Source of the DNA: Mycolicibacterium rhodesiae NBB3
Lineage (GTDB): Bacteria > Actinomycetota > Actinomycetes > Mycobacteriales > Mycobacteriaceae
Reading direction: 5' to 3'
DNA length: 64,000 nucleotides
Assembly (NCBI RefSeq): GCF_000230895.2
Contig: NC_016604.1
Location: 2,542,001-2,606,000, forward strand
The notes under the pieces were generated by a model. It was given only the letters and a program-made list of their open reading frames with translations. It made no database searches and was not told where the DNA came from. The translations under genes were made by a program, and so were the position numbers. The number at the start of each line of letters is the position of its first letter. Positions within the stretch are counted from its first letter, which is position 1. Shown piece after piece: positions 36,085 through 43,964 of this stretch.

Positions 36085-37194
36085 ATGCCAGGGATCACAG
36101 ATCGCGGGTCAATTCTTGTCAATGAGCTAAGCGATGGGGTCAGAGTTGATGACATTTGGGTCGAACTGCAAAATGCAGTTACGGTCTACAACGAACATAA
36201 GACCACCGTGGCCAGTCTCCTGTCGTACCCGACGATTCAGGCCGCAGCGCCTATCGCCCAGGGTTTGCGTCAGGAAGCTTTCGAGCGGGCATCAGAGCAC
36301 GGCGTGCCCACTGCAATGAACCCGACGCCTGACGTTCTGAAGCTCGGATTCCAGTACGCTGACTGGGATAAGAGCACTCGCTTTACCGCCTTGGCGCTGA
36401 GAGATATGTCGTCCGAACAGGTTACGGCGCGGGTCAGCGCCATCATGGACGCCGACGCCCGCCTTGTGCAGGGCTTGGTGCTTCAGCGGCTCTTCGACCC
36501 GACACCCGGCGAGAACGATTTTGCCCATACCGTGTATGGGCTTTGGAATGGTGACAGCATCGTGCCACCGCGCTACATGGGCAAGAGCTTCACCGGAAGC
36601 CACAACCACTATCTCGTTTCCCAAGGCGCAGAGATAGATTCAGGTGACGTTGAGGCGGCGATGGCCCTCGTCACCGAGCATGGCTACGGCCTTGGGGCCG
36701 ACAGCGGTAGCCAGTTGATTCTGCTTGTCAACGCCGGGGCTGAAGCGGAAGCCGTGCAGTCATGGCGGGCAGGCGAAGAGAACGCCAACGGCCAGACCGC
36801 CCGCTTCGATTTCATCCCATCTTCGAATGCACCGACGTACCTCACCCAGTCGTCCATCGTTGGTGCGCTGCCGCCTACCGACGTTGATGGTGTGCCGGTG
36901 CTCGGAAGCTACGGCAAGGCATGGGTTATCGAGAGCATGCTTGTGCCTGCCGGGTACTTCGCGGTGTTCGCGACGGGCGGGCCGAATAGTGAGCAGAACG
37001 TGATCGCCCGCCGCATGCACCCGTCACCGGCCTGGCAAGGGCTCAGGCTGATCGAAGGCAATTGGGCCAAGTATCCGTTGGTGGAGAGCTTCTTTCAGCG
37101 CGGCCTCGGCACCGGCGTGCGCCATCGTGGTGCAGCCAGCGTCATGCAGATCAAAGCCAGCGGCAGCTACGTAGCTCCAACGGTCAATCTGTAG
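36085..37194 (+). CDS. phage major-capsid-like protein
   Basis: 369 residues with a strong GGAGG box 8 bp before the ATG. ITDRGSILVNELSDGVRVDDIW begins a scaffold-like head; the middle contains DADARLVQGLVLQRLFDPT and DSGSQLILLVNAGAEAEAVQSW; the end reads YPLVESFFQRGLGTGVRHRGAASVMQI, a strand set close to that of HK97-fold coat proteins of actinobacterial prophages, including those of phiRv-type elements. No protease, portal, terminase or tail genes accompany it, so the element may redirect a helper phage's assembly or keep only the capsid gene. Confidence 0.65.
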   Translation: MPGITDRGSILVNELSDGVRVDDIWVELQNAVTVYNEHKTTVASLLSYPTIQAAAPIAQGLRQEAFERASEHGVPTAMNPTPDVLKLGFQYADWDKSTRFTALALRDMSSEQVTARVSAIMDADARLVQGLVLQRLFDPTPGENDFAHTVYGLWNGDSIVPPRYMGKSFTGSHNHYLVSQGAEIDSGDVEAAMALVTEHGYGLGADSGSQLILLVNAGAEAEAVQSWRAGEENANGQTARFDFIPSSNAPTYLTQSSIVGALPPTDVDGVPVLGSYGKAWVIESMLVPAGYFAVFATGGPNSEQNVIARRMHPSPAWQGLRLIEGNWAKYPLVESFFQRGLGTGVRHRGAASVMQIKASGSYVAPTVNL

Positions 37195-37198
37195 GCGA

Positions 37199-37426
37199 AT
37201 GAGGATGGCGAATCACCAGACGCTTGATGACTGGCCGTTCTTCTACGAACCCGAGCGAGACAGAGGCGAACCGAGCGAATACTCATGGGGCGCAGGGCTT
37301 ACCCCGCGCCATGCTCGCCACGCCGCGCCCGACGAGGGCGGCGCTTACAGCGGTCTGTCACCCGGTATCGCCCCTGACCGCCAGGCCCAGCGGTACGGCG
37401 TACCCGGTAGGCACCTGCGGGCGTAA
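37199..37426 (+). CDS. possible small ORF after the capsid-like gene
   Basis: 75 codons from ATG 37199 (second ATG at 37205), 4 bp after the capsid stop. DDWPFFYEPERDRGEPSEYSWG is a plausible protein start, the second half is Gly/Arg-rich. No ribosome-binding site is visible. The close spacing to the capsid gene is the main support. Confidence 0.35.
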   Translation: MRMANHQTLDDWPFFYEPERDRGEPSEYSWGAGLTPRHARHAAPDEGGAYSGLSPGIAPDRQAQRYGVPGRHLRA

Positions 37427-37544
37427 AGGCTCGGGTGGCGGCGGGTTGTGCCCACTCCTCGCCGTCACCCGTTCAACCGCGTTAGCGGGTCGAGGTATCT
37501 GTGGCGCAGACCCGGCCCGCCAACGTCTCTGCGGCAGTTGGGAT

Positions 37545-38348
37545 TTACCGTTTGGGCCGGGCTGCGCGTGCACTTGCACTACCGATACCACGCGGTAACT
37601 GCTGCATCGGGGGCTTGTGGCGCGGCTGCGGCAAGCGGCTCTCTGCGCGGTCGAGTGCGCGCATCAAAAGGCTTGCAGTAGCTAGCATTTCCATCGCCTC
37701 TGGCTCGCTCGTACGCAACCTCGGGCCGTGCGAGCGAGGATTGCGCAGAGCCTGCGCGACACCCATGAACAAGTACATGTACCCCTCGACCTCATCGGCT
37801 TTTTGGACTTCACCAACGTTGTCGGAGGTAATGTCGAGCATCGGTGCCTGCGGACTGAAAACGAGACTCATCAAAGGCTTTCCGCTGAGCGGAGCATTCT
37901 TGTTGTTCTTGGGATACCCGGTGAGCGCCTGTACCCGGTCTTCGACTGCTTGGCACGCGCTGGACACTGCATCATCGAAATGCCTGACTGCGACCTGCGA
38001 CCCGCTCGCCTGCGATATCAGCGGGTGCAGCCCCGGCAGGGTGACGGGTGTCGGCGTGCTCGGCACCGCCCTAGCCGGGATAACGGTGTACTTCGCGCCG
38101 GTATGGTCCAAGTTGTCGCCGAAGGGGCTCTGTAGGACATGCACGTCATGTAGCCGCATTGTCTTCGTCTTGCCGTTCGGCAAGGTGTCGGTCACTTCGT
38201 CGCCGTCTTCAACGTCGGCGTCCACCCTGAAAGTGATGCCGTCCTTGGGGCCAAGGTCCATCGCCTCAATGTCGGCTTCGTGGACTTCGCCTTCGCCGAG
38301 CACACGGCGCAGCTTCATCATCTTGCCGCGCATACCGCGTGGAACCAT
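37545..38348 (-). CDS. TIGR02391 (Ymh-like) C-terminal domain protein
   Basis: 267 residues. The C-terminal third contains EGYMYLFMGVAQALRNPRSHG and EAMEMLATASLLMRALDRAE, the core signature of the TIGR02391/Ymh family, often found in phage-related islands and next to restriction or abortive-infection genes. The N-terminal part (DADVEDGDEVTDTLPNGKTKTMRLHDVHVLQSPFG) looks like a beta-rich sensor domain. Transcribed toward the capsid gene. A defence role is suggested by family context only. Confidence 0.7.
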   Translation of the reverse strand: MVPRGMRGKMMKLRRVLGEGEVHEADIEAMDLGPKDGITFRVDADVEDGDEVTDTLPNGKTKTMRLHDVHVLQSPFGDNLDHTGAKYTVIPARAVPSTPTPVTLPGLHPLISQASGSQVAVRHFDDAVSSACQAVEDRVQALTGYPKNNKNAPLSGKPLMSLVFSPQAPMLDITSDNVGEVQKADEVEGYMYLFMGVAQALRNPRSHGPRLRTSEPEAMEMLATASLLMRALDRAESRLPQPRHKPPMQQLPRGIGSASARAARPKR

Positions 38349-38374
38349 CTTGAACCAATCCCTTTGTGTTCACC

Positions 38375-38731
38375 TCAGAAGGTGATCGTTTCCACCAACT
38401 GCACCTGAAACCAAGGCGCTACGCGCATGTAGTCGTCACGCTTGCCCAGCCCAACACGCTCCACTACCTGCTCGGGGTATCGAAGCCAGATCGAAACGCT
38501 GGGCGGTGGGCCGTCGTGGTGTTCTATGCGCTTGATTTCGCCGGGAATGTTGAGCTGCGTGCGGTCGTCGTGAAACCCGAGGTACTTGCCGACGTGCTCG
38601 TCAGTCAGTCGGCCCGCTTCGATCATCGTGGCCGACACGACAGCCCCGGTCTCAGGCCCGCTACTTACGGCATCGGTTACCCACATGTCGGCATCGTGCT
38701 CTGCGGTCATGTGCCCATTGTCCCAAGGCAC
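38375..38731 (-). CDS. hypothetical protein of the element
   Basis: 118 residues. Beta-rich middle (GKYLGFHDDRTQLNIPGEIKRIEHHDG, VSIWLRYPEQVVERVGLG, YMRVAPWFQVQLVETITF) suggests a small all-beta fold. It ends 26 bp before the Ymh-like gene and is probably cotranscribed. Several in-frame Met codons make the start uncertain. No family recognised. Confidence 0.55.
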   Translation of the reverse strand: MPWDNGHMTAEHDADMWVTDAVSSGPETGAVVSATMIEAGRLTDEHVGKYLGFHDDRTQLNIPGEIKRIEHHDGPPPSVSIWLRYPEQVVERVGLGKRDDYMRVAPWFQVQLVETITF

Positions 38732-38921
38732 TCCGACACTCTTGCGTCTCTCGGGCGCACCTGCGTGTCGCCGCGTGACAGCTGTTGCCTATAGGGCCTA
38801 TGGGGTTTGAGTCAGTAGTGCTACGTAGCGACTGGCGCAAGAGAACTGCTGTTCATCCTGTTTGCTCAACTCAATCGGAACTCTGATGCCTTCGGTCGTA
38901 GTACTGGGTAGAGTCAGCGAA

Positions 38922-39302
38922 ATGGGGATGGCGGACGAGATAAGGCCTGGACTTCGCCGTGAACGGGACGCCGATGCGGCTGCGCGAAACAGCAGGGAGA
39001 TGGTGTTTCGTGAGTTCACGCAGGCAATCGATGCCATCGCCCCGGAGGTGGCTCAGGCTTGCCGCGAGCTAGGCATCCGGCGGCGAGGACGAATCGGTCT
39101 GACGCGGTTCTGGGAATTCCACGGCGAGTACGGCAGCGGCCCGATAGGGGTCACATCATCTGGACGCTGGTTCTTCTACGGCAACGAAGGCAAGCGATCG
39201 CATCGCAAAGTCATGGACGACTGGAGGCCACCTCCGAACCGTATCGACCCCACGTATCTTCGGGAGTTTTTCAAGCGCCAAGTCGCCCGCCTGAGTGGGT
39301 AA
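38922..39302 (+). CDS. hypothetical protein at right end of the element
   Basis: About 126 residues from ATG 38922 (a second at 38928). The N-terminal helix is highly charged (RRERDADAAARNSREMVFREF); the rest reads IGLTRFWEFHGEYGSGPIGVTSSGRWFFYG and ends RIDPTYLREFFKRQVARL. It is the last gene before the right end, the common place for accessory cargo. Function unknown. Confidence 0.55.
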   Translation: MGMADEIRPGLRRERDADAAARNSREMVFREFTQAIDAIAPEVAQACRELGIRRRGRIGLTRFWEFHGEYGSGPIGVTSSGRWFFYGNEGKRSHRKVMDDWRPPPNRIDPTYLREFFKRQVARLSG

Positions 39303-39412
39303 TCGCTCAGCGGACTGAAACAACACCTCCGCTCTGCTCGCATCCGAACCGTCGCCCCCTGACCGGCAGCAGCAGTAGTCGGTGGTGGGCCAGCACGGTC
39401 AGCAAACCCTTT

Positions 39413-39433
39413 CACCCCGGCGTCACCCCGGTG
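39413..39433 (+). repeat. arm-type repeat near right end
   Basis: 21 bp matching the left-end copy at 27448-27468 with one mismatch and in the same orientation. It lies 154 bp inside the right att core. Confidence 0.55.
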
Positions 39434-39489
39434 CCCCTATGGGGGTCAAGCGGTTTCGGGCGGCACAACAACTTTCGCCGCTGGACTGA

Positions 39490-39526
39490 CCCTCTCAGGG
39501 TCAAAAGGCAGCCCTATCAGGGTCAA
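39490..39526 (+). repeat. paired 15-bp direct repeats near right end
   Basis: CCCTCTCAGGGTCAA (39490) and CCCTATCAGGGTCAA (39512), 22 bp apart, each with GACCC/GGGTC-like symmetry. Likely binding sites for the integrase arm domain or the excisionase-like protein. Confidence 0.5.
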
Positions 39527-39586
39527 CGCTAGTTTTCGCGACCTGGCAAGAGTACGTTCGAACGTATGGGCGCTGGCATGTCTTCG

Positions 39587-39596
39587 AAATTGATTG
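39587..39596 (+). repeat. candidate att core, right copy (attR)
   Basis: AAATTGATTG, matching 27365-27374; the element between the two cores is about 12.2 kb. Core-type mycobacterial sequence resumes after it. Confidence 0.45.
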
Positions 39597-39794
39597 ACTT
39601 ATGGACATGTGAGGTGGCTGCGAGCTAGCAGCGCCAGGGGACTTGTCGCACCTGAGCGCGCTGGCGAATTCCCCGCAGTCACCCGGCCCCCGAGCCCTCG
39701 GTTTTGTCCAAACTGGAACACATGGCTCGGGGGCCGCTCCATGTCTACGGCTGCTCCTGTAGCCGTGTCGGCTGCCATGCGCGATGATCCGCCT

Positions 39795-40637
39795 ATGGGC
39801 AACAGGTGGCGACGCGTCGCGGTGATCGCCGCCACCGCCCTCGCCACCGCCTGCGCGCCGCTCTCCGACAATGCTGCGTCCGAACCGCGGAACTGCACGA
39901 AGGGCGACCTGACGACGCTGTACCCGGGCATCTTCACCGTCGGTACCGACCGGCCCGCCTACCCGCCGTGGTACGTGGGCGACGACCCGACCAACGGCGA
40001 GGGATTCGAAAGTGCGCTCGCCTACGCCGTAGCCGGTCAACTCGGGTACGGCCGCGAAGACGTGCGCTGGGTCCGTGTCCCCTTCAACGGAGCCCTCGAG
40101 CCCGGCCCGAAGACCTACGATGCCAATCTTTCTCAGTTCTCGATCACGGACCAGCGCAGGGCCGCCGTCGACTTCTCGTCACCGTATTTCGATGTCACCC
40201 AGGTGGTGGTCACGACGAAGACGTCGCCCGCCGCGAACGTGCGCAGCATGGCGGATCTGAAGAAAGTGCAACTCGGCGTACAGGTCGGTACGACAAGTCA
40301 TACCGCGGCGATCGGTATCGAGGGCGACGTACCCGTCGAGGTCTACAACACCAACGCCGACGCCAAGGTCGCGTTGATCAGCGGGGAGATCGACGCGTTG
40401 GTGGCCGACCTGCCGACGGCGTTCGCGGTGGCCGGCGAACTGCGCGGCGGGACCATCGTCGGGCAGCTGCCGCCCGGCACCGACGACGTCGAACAGTTCG
40501 GGATCGTGCTCGACAAGGACAGCTCGCTGACCCGGTGTGTGTCCTCGGTGGTCGATTCCTTGCGATCGGACGGAACACTGAGGAACCTGGAACGCGACTG
40601 GCTGGCCGACGCCGGAAAGGCGCCGGTGCTGAACTAG
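39795..40637 (+). CDS. ABC transporter substrate-binding lipoprotein (family 3)
   Basis: 280 residues. A signal peptide with the lipobox-like LATAC leads to a periplasmic-binding fold: TVGTDRPAYPPWYVGDDPTNGEGFESALAYAVAGQLG, then DANLSQFSITDQRRAAVDFSSPYFDVTQVVV and LGVQVGTTSHTAA. This is the pattern of polar amino-acid or opine binding proteins. No permease or ATPase is next to it, so it is an orphan or works with a distant transporter. The ATG at 39795 starts the signal peptide; upstream Met codons would add an unlikely extension. Confidence 0.85.
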   Translation: MGNRWRRVAVIAATALATACAPLSDNAASEPRNCTKGDLTTLYPGIFTVGTDRPAYPPWYVGDDPTNGEGFESALAYAVAGQLGYGREDVRWVRVPFNGALEPGPKTYDANLSQFSITDQRRAAVDFSSPYFDVTQVVVTTKTSPAANVRSMADLKKVQLGVQVGTTSHTAAIGIEGDVPVEVYNTNADAKVALISGEIDALVADLPTAFAVAGELRGGTIVGQLPPGTDDVEQFGIVLDKDSSLTRCVSSVVDSLRSDGTLRNLERDWLADAGKAPVLN

Positions 40638-40897
40638 CCTGCGGGCCCGGGTGCCAGCGATGCGCAGGACTGCATCGCCGTGTCCCACGTGCCGGGGTCG
40701 ACCCCCGGCGGTGGTCCTGCCCCTGGACCAGGCGCAGCGGGCACCCCGTGCTCACGCAGACACTGCGCCAGCGAGCCGTGGCCGTTCGGCGTGACGTCTG
40801 ACTCGCTGGTGGGGGGCTGGTCGTCGGGTGGATTCGACGAACACCCCACCAGGATTCCGGCCGTGGCCACACCCGCGGCCAGCCACCTCATGCGCAT
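40634..40897 (-). CDS. small lipoprotein
   Basis: 87 residues from ATG 40897. The signal peptide ends in the lipobox LVGC, followed by a Pro/Ser/Thr-rich linker and a mature part with SLAQCLREHGVPAAPGPG and WDTAMQSCASLAP: two Cys about 37 residues apart that may form a disulfide. The start codon shares one base with the stop of the nitrobindin gene, so the two are cotranscribed. The stop overlaps the convergent SBP gene by 4 bp. Confidence 0.8.
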   Translation of the reverse strand: MRMRWLAAGVATAGILVGCSSNPPDDQPPTSESDVTPNGHGSLAQCLREHGVPAAPGPGAGPPPGVDPGTWDTAMQSCASLAPGPAG

Positions 40898-41526
40898 CAG
40901 CCGACATACCTCGACAGCCGCGCGGACAGATGCGGCACCAAACCACCATCGGCGTCCACGCGTTCTTCGACGTAGCCGAGATCGCCGCCTTCGACGATGC
41001 CGTAGAGCCGCTTGGCGCCGCCGACGAGCATTCCGGACTTGCTGCGCGCCAGCGCGTCGGTGACCAACTCCCACGACGACTGGTTCAGCGGACGGCCGTA
41101 GAACAGCTCGACGTAGCCGGCCGAGTGAGCCAGCATCAGCTCGATCGCCTGAGATTCCGAGAGGTCGGCAGGGTCGTCGACGAAGCGCCAGAACCCCGAT
41201 TCACGCAGCGAGTGGCCTTCGTATCCGCCGGACTCGGTCAATCGCCACGAGCGGGCCTCCCAAATCAGGTAATCCCCGCCGTCATGGCTGACCACGATCT
41301 GCTGGCCGAAGCGGTAGTCGCCGTGGGGGCCACGGCCCTCGCCCTCGCCGCGCCACACCCCGACAAGCGGCAACAGCGCCAGCAGCGCGTCGTTGAGGTT
41401 CGCGCCTTCGCGGAGGTTCGCGGTGTCCGCCGGCGCGGGAAGATCGTCGAGGGCCGGAATATTGCGTGCGGCGGTGGTTTTCGCGCGTTCGGCCGCAGCC
41501 GCGACCGCGTCGTCGCCTGACGTCAC
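40897..41526 (-). CDS. nitrobindin-like haem/fatty-acid-binding-fold protein (Rv0813c type)
   Basis: 209 residues, start GTG at 41526. [50 protein letters not shown] is the beta-barrel entry of the nitrobindin/THAP4 family; [11 protein letters not shown] at the C-terminus supplies the usual haem-binding His segment. Mycobacterial members (Rv0813c) bind haem and scavenge peroxynitrite. The start overlaps by 4 bp with a tiny membrane-protein gene upstream. Confidence 0.9.
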   Translation of the reverse strand: MTSGDDAVAAAAERAKTTAARNIPALDDLPAPADTANLREGANLNDALLALLPLVGVWRGEGEGRGPHGDYRFGQQIVVSHDGGDYLIWEARSWRLTESGGYEGHSLRESGFWRFVDDPADLSESQAIELMLAHSAGYVELFYGRPLNQSSWELVTDALARSKSGMLVGGAKRLYGIVEGGDLGYVEERVDADGGLVPHLSARLSRYVG

Positions 41527-41621
41527 GACTCGTCGGTGATGAGGCGGTAGAGCGTGTACAGCGCGAACCAGGTGATGACCACCACAGCGGCGATCAGCAG
41601 GATCTCGAAGAGCAGTACCAC
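41523..41621 (-). CDS. 32-residue membrane protein coupled to nitrobindin
   Basis: GTG at 41621 to TGA at 41523 encodes a single membrane helix ([20 protein letters not shown]) with the short charged end LITDES. Its TGA overlaps the nitrobindin GTG (GTGA), a typical coupled pair. I see no family for it, but the clean transmembrane pattern and overlap make it credible. Confidence 0.7.
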   Translation of the reverse strand: MVLLFEILLIAAVVVITWFALYTLYRLITDES

Positions 41622-41685
41622 GGTGCAAAGTCTAGCGGCATGACCGCCGACGGCTCTCGGCAGCCGCCGGCGGATCGTCAGTGCT

Positions 41686-41988
41686 TCAGGCGACCTTGAC
41701 GTCGACCTCGTGGATGCCGGCGCCTGACGGCGCGATGCTGGCGTCGCCGTTGCCCGCGGGTGACAGGGCGCGCAGCGTCCACGTGCCCGGCGCCGCGAAG
41801 AACCGGAAGTCGCCGGTGGCCGACGCGACTACTTCGGCGGTGAACTCATCAGAGCTGTCCAACAGGCGCACAAACGCGCCGCCGACGCTCTGGCCGGACC
41901 CGTCGACGACGCGACCGGTGATCACGGTTTCCTTCTCGAGGTCAACGCCGGCAGGCAGCGTCTGTCCTTGCTTCGGTGCAGAGCACAT
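41686..41988 (-). CDS. sseC: DUF1416 / SseC-type protein
   Basis: 100 residues: MCSAPKQGQTLPAGVDLEKE then ETVITGRVVDGSGQSVGGAFVRLLDSSDEF, ATGDFRFFAAPGTWTLRAL. This is a small carboxypeptidase-regulatory/transthyretin-like beta sandwich. In mycobacteria sseC always follows cysA/sseA; its role in sulfur metabolism is not defined. It starts 1 bp after the sulfurtransferase stop. Confidence 0.9.
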   Translation of the reverse strand: MCSAPKQGQTLPAGVDLEKETVITGRVVDGSGQSVGGAFVRLLDSSDEFTAEVVASATGDFRFFAAPGTWTLRALSPAGNGDASIAPSGAGIHEVDVKVA

Positions 41989-41989
41989 A

Positions 41990-42823
41990 TCAACTTCCCA
42001 ACTCAATCGGGGCTCCCACGAGAGAGCCGTATTCCGTCCAACTTCCGTCGTAGTTCTTGACGTTCTGGTGTCCCAACAACTCCTGCAGCACAAACCAGGT
42101 GTGCGACGAACGCTCACCGATCCGGCAGTACGCGATGGTCTCCTTCTGACCGTCGAGACCGGCATCGGCGTACAGCTTGGCCAGATCGTCGTCGGACTTG
42201 AAAGTGCCGTCCTCGTTGGCTGCCTTGCTCCAGGGAACATTGATGGCGCCGGGGATATGCCCGGGACGCTGACTCTGTTCCTGCGGCAGGTGCGCCGGCG
42301 CGAGAATCTTGCCCGAGAACTCGTCGGGGGAGCGGACGTCGACGAGGTTCTTGGTGTTGATCGCTGCGATGACCTCGTCGCGGAAGGCGCGGATGTCATT
42401 GTTCGGCGCCTTGGCCGTATACGAGGTCGAAGGCCGCTCGGGCACATCCGTGACCAACGGGCGGCCGTCCAGCTCCCACTTCTTGCGGCCGCCGTCGAGC
42501 AACTTGACGTTCTCGTGGCCATACAGCTTGAAGTACCAGTACGCGTACGCGGCGAACCAGTTGTTGTTGCCCCCGTATAGGATCACCGTGTCGTCGTTGC
42601 TGATGCCCTTGTCCGACAACAGCTTCGAGAACTGTTGGGCATCAACGAAGTCACGCTTGACCTGGTCCTGCAGTTCGGTCTTCCAATCGATCCGCACAGC
42701 GCCTGCGATGTGACCGCCCTCGTAGGCGGAGGTGTCCTCGTCGACCTCCACGAAGACGGTGTTCGGCGCGTCGAGATTGCTCTCGGCCCAGTCAGTCGTG
42801 ACCAGGACGTCGGAGCGTGCCAT
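41990..42823 (-). CDS. cysA2: thiosulfate sulfurtransferase (rhodanese)
   Basis: 277 residues with two rhodanese domains. The N-terminal one (GGHIAGAVRIDWKTELQD) is the inactive half; the C-terminal one carries the catalytic loop CRIGERS with Cys233, and NLVDVRSPDEFSGK. It moves sulfur from thiosulfate to a thiol or cyanide acceptor. It lies in a cysteine-linked operon behind a polycysteine leader ORF, with DUF4395 upstream and sseC downstream. Confidence 0.95.
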   Translation of the reverse strand: MARSDVLVTTDWAESNLDAPNTVFVEVDEDTSAYEGGHIAGAVRIDWKTELQDQVKRDFVDAQQFSKLLSDKGISNDDTVILYGGNNNWFAAYAYWYFKLYGHENVKLLDGGRKKWELDGRPLVTDVPERPSTSYTAKAPNNDIRAFRDEVIAAINTKNLVDVRSPDEFSGKILAPAHLPQEQSQRPGHIPGAINVPWSKAANEDGTFKSDDDLAKLYADAGLDGQKETIAYCRIGERSSHTWFVLQELLGHQNVKNYDGSWTEYGSLVGAPIELGS

Positions 42824-42856
42824 GTAGGAAATCCTTTCGTTGCTTGCTGTTTGAAG

Positions 42857-43324
42857 TTATGTGGGGTTTTTCCGGAAGCGTGCTACGAGCGGGTAGAGCT
42901 GGCAGCCGAGGCAGATGCCGAAGGCCGCGTTGAGGAATGCCGCCACGAGCGCGAAGCCGGTGGCGATCTGGCCGAGCAGCGGGATGCCGGCGGTGAAACC
43001 GAGAACGCCGACGACCGCGAAGACAAAACCGACGAGTTGGGCGAACTTCAGCGGGGCTGCCGGCTCCTTCTCGGTGACCGGTCCGAGGCGGGCAGCCACC
43101 ACGGTGCGGAAGATCGCGCCGTACGGATGCTGCTGAGGTCCGCGCCACGCGCCGAGCGCGAAGACGACCGCCTGCACCGCGAGTATGACGGTCGCACCGA
43201 GCGGGCTCACGGCCGACGCCAGCAGCACCGCGATGAGCACCACGGTGGTCACCCAGGCCGCGAAGCGCGGACCCCGCACGTCCACCAGGTCTGGTGTCGT
43301 GCCGGTGCTGGTGATGGTCGACAT
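42857..43324 (-). CDS. DUF4395 membrane protein
   Basis: 155 residues with about four membrane segments (FAAWVTTVVLIAVLLASAV, ATVILAVQAVVFALGA, FAQLVGFVFAVVGVLGF, ALVAAFLNAAFGICLGCQLY). The GICLGCQLYP motif with two Cys is typical of DUF4395, which is regularly paired with thioredoxin-like and rhodanese proteins and so may handle sulfur or reductant across the membrane. An AGGAG box lies 8 nt before the ATG. Confidence 0.88.
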   Translation of the reverse strand: MSTITSTGTTPDLVDVRGPRFAAWVTTVVLIAVLLASAVSPLGATVILAVQAVVFALGAWRGPQQHPYGAIFRTVVAARLGPVTEKEPAAPLKFAQLVGFVFAVVGVLGFTAGIPLLGQIATGFALVAAFLNAAFGICLGCQLYPLVARFRKNPT

Positions 43325-43419
43325 ACATGTGCTCCTAGTTGCATGGATGGGCTGGCTGGTTTGGGCGGCAGACCACAGGGGGCCGCTCCCGAGTGCGGCG
43401 CAAAGAAGGGCGCGGCTAC

Positions 43420-43512
43420 TCAGCAGCTACAACAACAACAGCAGCAACCCGCGACGCGGCACAGATCGACTGCGCGGCGCTTGGTGAGCATCGGCTCGAG
43501 GCGGGCGGGCAC
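43420..43512 (-). CDS. leaderless polycysteine short ORF (cysteine-responsive attenuator)
   Basis: GTG at 43512 encodes 30 residues ending LCRVAGCCCCCCSC and a TGA at 43420: eight of the last 13 residues are Cys. TAAGCT at 43520-43525 sits 7 nt before the GTG, so transcription should start at the GTG and the message be leaderless. Such polycysteine ORFs upstream of cysA2-type operons have been described in mycobacteria; stalling on Cys codons when cysteine is scarce raises expression of the genes behind. Here those genes are DUF4395, cysA2 and sseC. Confidence 0.88.
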   Translation of the reverse strand: MPARLEPMLTKRRAVDLCRVAGCCCCCCSC

Positions 43513-43519
43513 GTGCGAC

Positions 43520-43525
43520 AGCTTA
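43520..43525 (-). promoter_or_regulatory. -10 element of the cysteine-operon promoter
   Basis: TAAGCT on the minus strand, 7 nt from the GTG of the polycysteine ORF, which fits a start point at the first base of that GTG. Confidence 0.6.
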
Positions 43526-43541
43526 CCCAATGACGGGGTGA

Positions 43542-43964
43542 TCAAGCCAACAGCGGTTCCAGCGCGGACCGCAGGTCAGCGGCCGTGGGGACGCCATGGG
43601 TACGGAAGCGGGGCTTGCCGTCGGCGTCGAAGATGATCGTGGTGGGCAGCGACAGCACCGAAAGCCTCTTGGCCGCTTCCGGATTGGCGTCCATGTCGAT
43701 CTCCACGTGCGCGACCCCGGGCAGGTCGGCGCAGACCTGATCGACGACCCGTCGCACACCCGCGCACGGTCCGCACCACACGGCGCTGAAATGCAGCACG
43801 GTCGGTCCCGTGTCGGATAACCCCAGGTCACTCGTATCGACGTCGGCGGCTTTCGCGCTCTCCTTGAGCATCCCCGCCCGCAGCGTGATCAGCCTGCCGA
43901 CCACATAGGCCAACCCGAGCGCACCGACCAGCACGCCTATCACCAGCACCCATGAAGAGCTCAC
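43542..43964 (-). CDS. thiX: membrane-anchored thioredoxin-like protein
   Basis: 140 residues. One N-terminal membrane anchor (WVLVIGVLVGALGLAYVVG) precedes a thioredoxin fold with the active-site motif WCGPC (HFSAVWCGPCAGVRRV) and the cis-Pro strand LPTTIIFDADG. It should face the cytosol or envelope as a disulfide reductase. The GTG start overlaps the lmeA stop by 4 bp. In M. tuberculosis the equivalent is Rv0816c. Confidence 0.9.
   Translation of the reverse strand: MSSSWVLVIGVLVGALGLAYVVGRLITLRAGMLKESAKAADVDTSDLGLSDTGPTVLHFSAVWCGPCAGVRRVVDQVCADLPGVAHVEIDMDANPEAAKRLSVLSLPTTIIFDADGKPRFRTHGVPTAADLRSALEPLLA

Larger units (their letters stand above)
39303..39794. other. 492-bp right-end (attR) region without genes
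   Basis: It contains the arm-type repeat at 39413-39433, two copies of CCCTNTCAGGGTCAA (39490-39504 and 39512-39526), the candidate att core (39587-39596) and the promoter region of the solute-binding lipoprotein. No protein gene is supported. Confidence 0.6.

Noticed and set aside
37501..38385. Plus-strand 294-codon frame
   Set aside because: Antisense to the TIGR02391-type gene, which has a recognisable C-terminal domain.
43423..43446. CAG/CAA triplet run looking like a microsatellite
   Set aside because: It is the complement of the Cys codons of the polycysteine ORF and is explained by coding.
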